Source: Actinomycetes bacterium
GTDB lineage: Bacteria > Actinomycetota > Actinomycetes > Propionibacteriales > Propionibacteriaceae
Direction: 5' to 3'
Length of the DNA stretch: 49,602 bases
NCBI GenBank assembly: GCA_023392635.1
Contig: JAEVYS010000117.1
Span: forward strand, 1-49,602
The translations under genes and the position numbers were made by a program. Below the pieces are notes generated by a model. That model was not told where the DNA came from. It saw nothing but the letters and a program-made list of their open reading frames with translations, and searched no databases. Shown here in pieces: positions 1 through 6,220 of the stretch. Every line of letters begins with the position of its first letter. Position 1 is the first letter of the stretch.

Positions 1-249
1 GCCCTGGGCCCCGCGGCCCTCGGCGAGGCCGACTGGGTCTGGCTGCCCGGGCTCGCCGGCACGCCGGACGGGCGCCGGCTGGGCACCGGCGGCGGCTGGT
101 ACGACCGCGCGCTGGCCTGGGCGCGGCCGGACGCGCGCCTCGGGCTCCTGCTCCACGACGACGAAGTCCTTCCCGACGTCCCCACCGACGAGTGGGACCG
201 CCGCGTGCACCTGCTGGTGACCGAGCGCCGGCGGATCGAAGCGGAATAG
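1..249 (+). CDS. 5-formyltetrahydrofolate cyclo-ligase, C-terminal part
   Basis: The window opens inside this gene. The last 82 codons are readable in frame 1 and end at TAG 247-249. The visible part carries the glycine-rich GTGGGWYDRAL signature of 5-formyl-THF cyclo-ligase (MTHFS), which binds the phosphate and folate. It also has the family's PTDEWDRRV segment near the C-terminus. The enzyme uses ATP to convert 5-formyl-THF to 5,10-methenyl-THF in the cytosol. The N-terminal half, with the substrate lysine and arginine residues, lies outside the window. The next gene in the same direction is the FmdB-like gene, 71 bp downstream. Confidence 0.85.
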   Translation, partial: ALGPAALGEADWVWLPGLAGTPDGRRLGTGGGWYDRALAWARPDARLGLLLHDDEVLPDVPTDEWDRRVHLLVTERRRIEAE

Positions 250-320
250 CGCTCCCGATTTCTGCGTTTCGATCGTCGCTGGGTACGATTTCCCAGTCCC
301 GACATCGCCAGGAAGTGATC

Positions 321-599
321 ATGCCCACCTACCAGTACCGGTGCACCACGTGCAGCGCGGAAGTGGAAGTCGTCCAGAAGTTCACCGACGACCCGCTCAC
401 CGACTGCCCCGAGTGCGACGGCAGCCTGCGCAAGGTGTTCAATGCCGTCGGCGTGGTTTTCAAGGGCTCCGGCTTCTATGCCACCGACAACCGCAGCAAG
501 GGCAAGGCGAATGCGTCCACGCCTGCGGCCAAGCCCGCCGAGGCGCCGAAGGCGGAGGCCAAGGCCTCGTCGTCCACAGAGTCCTCCAGCGCCGCCTGA
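321..599 (+). CDS. FmdB family zinc ribbon protein
   Basis: This is a 92-residue protein beginning MPTYQYRCTTC. A CxxC (CTTC) near residue 10 and a second CPEC near residue 32 form the FmdB/CxxC_CxxC_SSSS zinc ribbon. The rest is a low-complexity Ala/Lys/Ser tail typical of actinobacterial members. The ATG at 321 has AGGAAG 5 nt upstream; a longer in-frame reading from 192 would overlap the previous gene and has no such support. A possible -10 box TACGAT lies at 284-289. The family was named from a formamidase operon regulator, but its molecular role is unclear. The order cyclo-ligase, FmdB, SAF protein, MscL is recalled as common in related actinobacteria. Confidence 0.85.
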   Translation: MPTYQYRCTTCSAEVEVVQKFTDDPLTDCPECDGSLRKVFNAVGVVFKGSGFYATDNRSKGKANASTPAAKPAEAPKAEAKASSSTESSSAA

Positions 600-647
600 G
601 CTGTGGACGCCTGACGCGTCCTGCCCGCGCCCGCCGAGGATGACGGT

Positions 648-1259
648 GTGCGCGTTCTCGACTCCCTTCGCCGGGCCGTGCGCTGGCACCGCCGCGGTAT
701 CGCCGCGCTGCTGGTCGCGGTGGCCGTCCTCGCCGGCCTGAACGTCCTTTCGTCCCGCACCACGGGCGGCGTCCCCGTGGTCGTCGCGGCGCGTGGCCTC
801 CGGGCCGGCACTGCCGTCGCGGCGTCCGACCTCACCCTCGTCCTGGTGCCGCCGGCGCTCGTCCCCGACGAGGCGATCACCGATCCCGCGCAGGCGGCGG
901 GGCGGGTGGCGGTGGTGGGCATCCCCGCGCGGCAGGTGCTCACCGGGAGCGTGCTGCTCGGTGACGACGCCGGGGCGAGCCCCGGCCACGTCGGCCTCCC
1001 GGTGAGTTTCGGCACGTCCCCGGCGGTCGCCCTGCTCCGGGTCGGGAGCCGCATCGACGTGCTCGGCCCCGCGGCCTCCGGGTCCGGCTACGGCGTCGTG
1101 GCCAGCGATGTCGTCGTCCGGGCGATCCCCGCCGTGGAGGATCCCGGGATGCTCTCGGGCAGCACGTCGCGGATCGTCGTGCTCGACGTCACGGCCGACC
1201 AGGCCGTGGCCATCGCCGGGTCGATGGCCGTGTCGTCATTGAGTTTCGCCGTTCATTGA
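648..1259 (+). CDS. SAF domain protein, CpaB/RcpC-like
   Basis: The product has 203 residues. One N-terminal membrane segment (about residues 17-35, RGIAALLVAVAVLAGLNVL) is followed by a SAF domain (about 43-105) containing VPVVVAARGLRAGTAVAASD, which resembles the SAF region of the Flp pilus assembly protein CpaB/RcpC. The remainder is a short beta-rich extracytoplasmic region. The start is GTG at 648, with GAGGA about 8 nt upstream. CpaB normally works with a secretin and tad/flp pilus genes, but none are in the window. The role here is therefore unknown and may be a general periplasmic or cell-wall function. Confidence 0.7.
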   Translation: MRVLDSLRRAVRWHRRGIAALLVAVAVLAGLNVLSSRTTGGVPVVVAARGLRAGTAVAASDLTLVLVPPALVPDEAITDPAQAAGRVAVVGIPARQVLTGSVLLGDDAGASPGHVGLPVSFGTSPAVALLRVGSRIDVLGPAASGSGYGVVASDVVVRAIPAVEDPGMLSGSTSRIVVLDVTADQAVAIAGSMAVSSLSFAVH

Positions 1260-1313
1260 CGGGTAATGGCGCAGGGTCCCCCGACCCGTGATTACCGAGA
1301 AGGAGTATGGGAA

Positions 1314-1697
1314 ATGAAGGGCTTCAAGGACTTCCTGCTTCGTGGCAACCTGATCGACCTCGCCGTCGCATTCATCATGGCCGCGTCATTCGGCGCCGTG
1401 GTCACGACTTTCACGCAACTCGTCATGGACGTGATCGGCAAGCTGGGCGCATCGCCGGACTTCAGCGCGGTGGCCATCGGCGGCGTCAACGTCGGCAAAT
1501 TCATCACCGCGGCCGTGGCGTTCCTGGTCATGTCGGCCGTGGTCTACGCCGGCATCGTGAAGCCGTACGAGGCCTTCAAGCGGCTGGGGGCGACGCAGTC
1601 CGCACCCGACGAGGCGGGCGCCCCGACCTCCGAGGAGCTCCTCACCGAGATCCGCGACCTGCTCGCCGCCCAGCAGCGGCCCCCGTCCCGGCCCTAG
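1314..1697 (+). CDS. mscL: Large-conductance mechanosensitive channel MscL
   Basis: This 127-residue protein opens its inner-membrane pore under osmotic downshock. The N-terminal amphipathic helix MKGFKDFLLRGNLIDLAVA and TM1 (AVAFIMAASFGAVV, with the pore-lining Ala/Gly pattern) are typical. A short periplasmic loop, TM2 (about residues 60-82) and a C-terminal helix (SEELLTEIRDLLAAQ) follow. The length fits the family (about 130). ATG 1314 is preceded by AGAAGGAG at 1299-1306; the upstream in-frame start at 1266 is less likely because the family begins with M(K/x)GFK. Its TAG stop (1695-1697) overlaps the stop of the convergent minus-strand gene in the sequence CTAG. Confidence 0.92.
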   Translation: MKGFKDFLLRGNLIDLAVAFIMAASFGAVVTTFTQLVMDVIGKLGASPDFSAVAIGGVNVGKFITAAVAFLVMSAVVYAGIVKPYEAFKRLGATQSAPDEAGAPTSEELLTEIRDLLAAQQRPPSRP

Positions 1698-2056
1698 GAG
1701 CCGTGGTGGGGCGGCTTGTCGCGCAGCAGCCGCTCCTCGTCAGGATTCAGCCTCCGCCGACCCGACGGTGGCCGGGTCTCCAGCGTGCTGAGGCCCAGCA
1801 GCTGCCGGGCCGCGCCCAGCGCGGCGGCCAGCTGGGCGGCCCCGCAGCCCTGGCGCAGCGCCGCCGGCACCGGGTGGGGCCAACCCGTCCCGGCCTCGGC
1901 CAGGGCGCGCGCATGGGCCCCGATCCGGGCGGCGTCCCAGCCCCGCGCGGACAGTTCCGCGACCACGGCGGACGCGTCCGGGTGCTCGGCCTCCGGCAGG
2001 TCGAGTTGCTCACCGGTGAGGGCGTATGCGAGCGCCGTGTGCCAGCGGGCGCTCAC
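1694..2056 (-). CDS. Hypothetical protein coupled to the UDP-glucose pyrophosphorylase gene
   Basis: This 120-residue protein begins MSARWHTALAYAL. The GTG start at 2056 overlaps the TGA of the upstream pyrophosphorylase gene (GTGA), so the two are translationally coupled. It is alanine- and arginine-rich, predicted helical, with no signal peptide, no membrane segment and no motif I recognise. A longer reading of the same frame to 2692 is antisense-type overlap with the pyrophosphorylase gene and was rejected. Coupling suggests a role tied to UDP-glucose supply, but nothing in the sequence shows one. Confidence 0.6.
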   Translation of the reverse strand: MSARWHTALAYALTGEQLDLPEAEHPDASAVVAELSARGWDAARIGAHARALAEAGTGWPHPVPAALRQGCGAAQLAAALGAARQLLGLSTLETRPPSGRRRLNPDEERLLRDKPPHHGS

Positions 2057-3411
2057 CGGTAGTGCTCGGGACTGCCCGTGTCGGGCAGGTCGACGGCGCC
2101 CCTGACCTCGGCCGGGGCGTCGAAGTGCCACTCGCCCCGCACCCGCAGCGACTCCGCGGCGCGCAGCGACGGCGGCACGGTGACCAGCCGCTCGAAGTCG
2201 TCGATCAGCTTGTAGTGGGCGGGGTCGAGGTCGACTTCCGGAATGCGGTCCACCCGGCTGCGCAGGCGTCCGTCCTCGCCCAGGTCGAAGACGTCGGAGC
2301 GCAGGAGCATCAACTCGTTGGTGGTCTTGACCGGCAGGAACCGGTCGCGTCCGACGGCGATCGCCGTCGCGCCGGGGAACACCTCGATCGCCGCCCCCAT
2401 CGCGCTCTCCAGCTGGATCACGGTCGGCGAGGACGGGTCGGACGGGTCGACGGTCTTCTCGTTGCGGATCAGCGGAAGGCCGAGCACGCCGTTGCGCTCG
2501 CGCAGCAGGTCGCGCACCTGCAGCAGGTCGAGCCACAGGTTGTTGGCATGGAAGTACGGGTGCCGGTGCTCGTCGGTGAAGTACTCCAGCTCCTCCGGCG
2601 CCGTCTGGGCCGTGTCGCGCAGGATCAGTTGACCGTCCGAGATCCGCACGGCCAGGTGGCCACCCTTGCGGTCGTTGACGGTGCGCGGGCACACCTCGGC
2701 GGCGTACGGCGCTCCCGAGGCGGCGAACCAGCCGGCGAGACGGGCGTCCGGTGCCGCACCGAGGTTGTCACCGTTCGCGACCGAGGCGTACCGGAAGCCC
2801 GCCCCGAGCAGGGCGTCGAGCAGCCCGGTGCCCCACAGGGCGGGGTACAGGTCGCCGTGGCCGGGCGGGCACCACTCGAGGTCGGGCTCGGCCGGCCAGT
2901 CCACCGGGCCCAGTCCGTCGGCGAGGATCTTGGGCTCGGCGTTCTGCAGGAAGTCCAGCGGCAGCCCGTCGACGGCGAGGTCGGCGTGTCGCGCGAGGTG
3001 GGCGAGGGTGTCGTCCCGGGTGCGGAAGCTGTCCATGAACACCAGGGGGAGCCGGGCGTCGTGGGCGCGGCGCGCAGAGCGCACCTGCTCGACGATCAGG
3101 TCGAGGAACGTCCGTCCGTCCCGCACCGGCAGCAGCGTCTTGGCCGCCTCCAGGCCCATGGACGTGCCGAGGCCGCCGTTGAGCTTGATCATCACGGTCT
3201 GCTGCAGGGCGGCTCGCGCCTCGGCCTCGCCGATCGCGACCGCGGAGAGTTGCGGCGGGTCGAGCAGCGGACGGATGGTGTCCTCGCGGATGAGTCCGGT
3301 GGCGCCGGAGGCGCACTGCTGCCAGTAGTAGCTGAAGTTGTCGATCGCTGCCTGGCTGATGCCGGCGGCACGCATCTTGTCGAGACACTGCTGGAGTGCG
3401 GTGGGGCTCAT
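2053..3411 (-). CDS. UTP-glucose-1-phosphate uridylyltransferase (eukaryotic-type)
   Basis: The 452-residue enzyme makes UDP-glucose from UTP and glucose-1-phosphate. It belongs to the UGP2-like group (COG4284) and not to the GalU group. The nucleotide-binding loop is visible as KLNGGLGTSMGLEAAKTLL (about residues 75-95). Further family segments are VFMDSFRTRDDT, WCPPGHGDLY (uridine/sugar site), ANGDNLG and FHANNLW. The family length is about 450-500, so it is complete. The ATG is at 3411, and 306 bp with a 13-bp inverted repeat separate it from tRNA-Arg. UDP-glucose could feed the exopolysaccharide locus 10 kb away, although the two loci are not contiguous. Confidence 0.9.
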   Translation of the reverse strand: MSPTALQQCLDKMRAAGISQAAIDNFSYYWQQCASGATGLIREDTIRPLLDPPQLSAVAIGEAEARAALQQTVMIKLNGGLGTSMGLEAAKTLLPVRDGRTFLDLIVEQVRSARRAHDARLPLVFMDSFRTRDDTLAHLARHADLAVDGLPLDFLQNAEPKILADGLGPVDWPAEPDLEWCPPGHGDLYPALWGTGLLDALLGAGFRYASVANGDNLGAAPDARLAGWFAASGAPYAAEVCPRTVNDRKGGHLAVRISDGQLILRDTAQTAPEELEYFTDEHRHPYFHANNLWLDLLQVRDLLRERNGVLGLPLIRNEKTVDPSDPSSPTVIQLESAMGAAIEVFPGATAIAVGRDRFLPVKTTNELMLLRSDVFDLGEDGRLRSRVDRIPEVDLDPAHYKLIDDFERLVTVPPSLRAAESLRVRGEWHFDAPAEVRGAVDLPDTGSPEHYR

Positions 3412-3488
3412 GCGGCGATGCTAGCCGGGAACCGACGGGCGGTTCGAACCGGCGCCTCGTGCGTACCGCACCGATGTGCGGACATAGC

Positions 3489-3562
3489 GAGAGTGACGCA
3501 CTTCGAAGGGCTTGAAAGCCGTCTACCCACCCCCAGGAGACAACATCGCGTGCGTCACTCTC
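3489..3562. repeat. 13-bp inverted repeat in the gap between the pyrophosphorylase gene and tRNA-Arg
   Basis: The 306-bp gap 3412-3717 holds no convincing gene. It contains GAGAGTGACGCAC at 3489-3501 and its exact reverse complement GTGCGTCACTCTC at 3550-3562, 48 bp apart. A further TGACGCA occurs near 3670. Symmetry and position, 80-150 bp upstream of the minus-strand pyrophosphorylase start, fit an operator pair for a dimeric regulator. A long-range RNA stem in a leader is the alternative. Confidence 0.5.
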
Positions 3563-3717
3563 AGCTGAGACTCTATCCGAACGGGGGCCCAAAGCAAACT
3601 CGAATGGCCAAATCCGCGCACTCTCACAGGTTGTTTTGGGACCGCCGTCGAACGGGTCGCTCGCGCGGGTGACGCAACCCCGAGGCGCTACGCTGTTGCC
3701 CACCGCCAATCACGCTT

Positions 3718-3793
3718 GGCCCCATAGCTCAGGGGATAGAGCAGAGGTTTCCTAAACCTTGTGTCGCAAGTTCGAATCTTGCTGGGGTCGCCA
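3718..3793 (+). tRNA. tRNA-Arg (anticodon CCT)
   Basis: A full cloverleaf of 76 nt can be drawn. The acceptor GGCCCCA pairs with TGGGGTC (one G-T pair). The D arm is GCTC/GAGC. The anticodon stem GAGGT/ACCTT encloses the loop TTCCTAA with anticodon CCT. The T arm is GCAAG-TTCGAAT-CTTGC, and CCA is encoded at 3791-3793. It reads AGG codons. Confidence 0.93.
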
Positions 3794-3881
3794 ATTGCCC
3801 GCGTCGGGGCAGGCGTGTGCGCGACCGCCCACCTGGCCCGCAGCCCCGTGCCGCGCCCCCCGACCGGGCCGGCCCTTGATT

Positions 3882-3903
3882 TATAGGAAGATATCTGCCT
3901 ATA
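3882..3903. promoter_or_regulatory. Palindromic PadR-type operator over a leaderless promoter
   Basis: A 22-bp palindrome has arms TATAGG (3882-3887) and CCTATA (3898-3903) around the self-complementary core AGATATCT (3889-3896). Ten of eleven base pairs match, the exception being 3888/3897. It ends 8 nt before the PadR gene's ATG. The right arm runs into TATAGT (3900-3905), a good -10 box placed for transcription to begin at the start codon. Autorepression by PadR is the natural reading. Confidence 0.7.
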
Positions 3904-3911
3904 GTTCGGGC

Positions 3912-4271
3912 ATGCGACGGCGACCCGGCACCCTGCTCCCCCTCGAGGTAGCGATCCTCGAAGCGGCGCTGCGATTGCGCCGGGCCGGCGAGCCGCAGTT
4001 CCACGGCTTCGGCATCGCGCGAGCGATCGCCGACGGCGAGGAGGTCGGCGCCCTCACCTCCCACGGGACGCTCTACAAGGCGCTCGGACGGATGGAGGCC
4101 GCGGGCATGCTCGCCAGCGACTGGGAGGACGCCGAGGTGGCCGCCGCCGAGGGCAGGCCACGCCGCCGGCTCTACGAGGTCACCGGCGCTGCGGTGACGG
4201 CGCTCGCCGAGCACCGCAGGAGCCTCGAGCCCGACGCCCCGCTGGGGCGTGCGGCCTGGGAGCTCCCGTGA
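3912..4271 (+). CDS. PadR family transcriptional regulator
   Basis: This 119-residue winged-helix protein has the PadR pattern. An N-terminal helix (LLPLEVAILEAAL) is followed by a recognition region with SHGTLYKALGRMEAAGMLASDWE (about residues 55-77), then the wing GRPRRRLYEVT. It probably binds the palindrome immediately upstream. I chose ATG 3912 because it sits 6 nt after TATAGT and gives a normal PadR N-terminus; the longer frame from 3759 runs through the tRNA. The stop overlaps the GTG of the membrane-protein gene (GTGA). PadR genes paired with such membrane proteins are a common actinobacterial two-gene unit. Confidence 0.88.
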   Translation: MRRRPGTLLPLEVAILEAALRLRRAGEPQFHGFGIARAIADGEEVGALTSHGTLYKALGRMEAAGMLASDWEDAEVAAAEGRPRRRLYEVTGAAVTALAEHRRSLEPDAPLGRAAWELP

Positions 4272-5038
4272 CCGCGGCGACCGACATCGCTCGCCTCTGG
4301 GTCGACTGCTACACCGGCTGGGTGGGTGCGGAGGCGTCCGAGCGTCGCCGCGCCGAGATCGAATCCGACCTGTGGGAGCAGCGGGCCGATGCCCGTGCCC
4401 GGAACATCCGGCCGGTCGCGGTGCGGTTCTCGATCGCACGACGGGTCATCGCCGGGATCCCGGCTGACCTTCTCTGGGTTCACACACAACGCCTGGCAGC
4501 ACGGGGTCGGCCGGCCGAACGAAAAGCACGACTCATGACTGCACTCCGACAGCTCGCCGCCACCTGGTGGTGGACGCTCGCGGCGACGACCCTCGCCGTC
4601 CTCTACGTCTGGATCGGCGCGGGCAACCTGGCGATGCCCGGCACGCCGTACCTCGAGGGCACCATCCAGGCGTTCACCCTCGCCGCCCTGATCCTCGCCG
4701 GCGTGGCCCTCCAGCGCACGACCCCGCGCCTCGCAGCGGCACTGGCCGTGGCCGGGGGGCTCTCCGGAATCGCCATCTGGTGGTCACCGGTGATCCAGGT
4801 CTTCGCCCTCGCCACCTGCGTCGGCGCCACGATGCTGGCCCTGCGCCACACCGCCACGGCGGGGGCGCGCACGATGGCGGTGGCCGGGCTGGTCGTGGTG
4901 GGGCTCGCTCCCCTGGGCTTCGTCCTGGTCGGCCAGCTGCCCCTCACGCCGATGCACGGCCTCGCCCTCGTCGTCGCGCTGGCGGGGACGGCCCTGCTCG
5001 TCGCCTCCGGCCGGACCCGTCGGGTCACGGCCGCCTGA
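4268..5038 (+). CDS. PadR-associated multi-spanning membrane protein
   Basis: The product has 256 residues and begins at GTG 4268, overlapping the PadR stop. The N-terminal soluble part (about residues 1-85) contains RRRAEIESDLWEQ, which resembles the HAAS-like segment seen in proteins co-transcribed with PadR regulators. It is followed by five or six hydrophobic helices: WWWTLAATTLAVLYVWIGAG, FTLAALILAGVAL, LAAALAVAGGLSGIAIWW, VFALATCVGATMLAL, MAVAGLVVVGLAPLGFVLV and LALVVALAGTALLVA. Function is unknown; PadR would control its amount. It is followed by the first copy of the 42-nt hairpin, which may end transcription on both strands. Confidence 0.75.
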   Translation: MTAATDIARLWVDCYTGWVGAEASERRRAEIESDLWEQRADARARNIRPVAVRFSIARRVIAGIPADLLWVHTQRLAARGRPAERKARLMTALRQLAATWWWTLAATTLAVLYVWIGAGNLAMPGTPYLEGTIQAFTLAALILAGVALQRTTPRLAAALAVAGGLSGIAIWWSPVIQVFALATCVGATMLALRHTATAGARTMAVAGLVVVGLAPLGFVLVGQLPLTPMHGLALVVALAGTALLVASGRTRRVTAA

Positions 5039-5143
5039 GACCCGGCGCGGAGCGGCTGCGGCCGCGATCCCGACCGTACCGGTGACCATCCCGGGAGGCC
5101 GCTCGGCACGGCTTCCCGGGATGTCGCACGTCCCGGCGGGTTC

Positions 5144-5185
5144 GCTGTGACCCCGTCCACCGACTTCGGTGGACGGACTCACAGC
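5144..5185. repeat. 42-nt hairpin repeat, copy 1
   Basis: On the minus strand the left arm begins GCTGTGAGTCCGTCCACCG, the loop is AAGT, and the right arm is CGGTGGACGGGGTCACAGC. The 19-bp stem has 17 Watson-Crick pairs, one G-T pair and one mismatch. An identical copy lies at 6165-6206. This copy contains the TGA (5179-5181) of the minus-strand DUF559 pseudogene and sits between two converging genes, so it is likely a two-way terminator or a dispersed REP-like element. Confidence 0.75.
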
Positions 5186-6106
5186 CAGCGCCGTCCGACG
5201 CAGCGGGGACAGTCCCGGGGAGTACCGGTCCACCCGTTGCGCCGCAGCACCGCCGCCACGCGCCGCGCCACCGCGCAGCTCTGCCCGACGGTGTCGGCCC
5301 AGCCGAACCGGAGCGTGGCCAGACCGGCCTCGGCGTGCCGGTTGTCGCGCGCGTGGTCGCGGAAGCGTGCGGGCCCTTCGTGCCAGGTCCGGCCGTCGAG
5401 CTCGACCACGGTGTGGAACTCGACGTACCAGACGTCCGTGTCGAACTGCCCGCTGGGACTGTGCTGCCGCGCGCCGACAGGGAGGTGGTGCGCACGCTCC
5501 ACCGCGTGGAGGTAACGGCGTTCAAGCGGGGATCGGACGCCCTGCTCGGTCTCGGCCAGCAACTCCGCGAGCAGGCGGCGCCGGGGATGACGCGGCGTGG
5601 CGTCGAGCGCGGCGCGGATCGCGCCGGGGTCGGCTCCCCGTCGCACAGCCTCGGCCAGCAGGGTCACGAGCGCGTCCGCCCCGCGGACTGCCGCGAGGTC
5701 GAGCACGGTCTGTTCGAGGGTCGTCCGGGGCGGGCGTCCGACCGAGATGCGGCAACCCCGCCTGAAGACCCAGTGCCCGCGGCTCCGGAGCTGTCGTCCC
5801 GGGGGCAGCCAGATCGTCATGTGGTTGGGGGGCGGGCAGGAGCCGATGGAGGTGCCCGGCCGCCGCCGACCCCAGGCACGATCCGTCGCCGGCCAGCAGC
5901 AGGCCGGCCCAGCACCAGCCGAGCCAGCTCGGCTCCGGCCAGATCGAGTAGACGCCGGGCGCGACGGCACGCCACGTCGAGCCCAGGAGGCGGCTGATCA
6001 CCCGGTCGCTGAGACCGGCGGCGAGGACCTAGTCGCGGGACAGCATCCACGCTTGGGACGCTGCGCGCAGCTCCAGCGTGCGTGGGACGGGAGTGCGGGC
6101 AATCAC
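5179..6106 (-). pseudogene. Broken DUF559 / type IV TA AbiEi-like protein gene
   Basis: Three pieces of one gene can be joined. Frame A starts at GTG 6106 (VIARTPVPRTLELRAASQAW) and meets TAG at 6031-6029; the family usually has Gln in this place (…RRQ.LAAGLS), so CAG to TAG is likely. It continues with VLAAGLSDRVISRLLGSTWRAVAPGVYS, then GLLLAGDGSCLGSAAAGHLH. At a run of six G on the plus strand (5827-5832) the sense shifts to frame B: NHMTIWLPPG, a helical middle, and a C-terminal Vsr-like nuclease fold with VVELDGRTWHEG and ARDNRHAEAGLATLRFGW. Removing one base from the run restores the frame. Two lesions indicate a dead gene, although one could be a sequencing error. Intact relatives have about 300 residues. 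Confidence 0.75.
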
Positions 6107-6164
6107 ACCCCTACCTTCGGTGCGCGCCTCCCGAACCGGTCAGCCGGAGCCACTGCTGTGGACG

Positions 6165-6206
6165 GCTGTGACCCCGTCCACCGACTTCGGTGGACGGACT
6201 CACAGC
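6165..6206. repeat. 42-nt hairpin repeat, copy 2
   Basis: This copy is identical base for base to 5144-5185, including the loop and the single mismatch. Flanks diverge immediately apart from one shared base. It lies 14 bp beyond the stop of the minus-strand STAND gene and upstream of the DUF559 pseudogene, in the position of a transcription terminator. Confidence 0.75.
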
Positions 6207-6220
6207 CGACGGCCGAGAGG

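Noticed and set aside
1694..2692. Extended reading of the small gene after the pyrophosphorylase gene
   Set aside because: The part beyond 2056 lies inside the pyrophosphorylase gene in another frame; the GTGA overlap marks the true start.
3718..3793. tRNA-Arg as integration site of a mobile island
   Set aside because: I saw no second copy of the tRNA 3' end and no integrase gene in the window.
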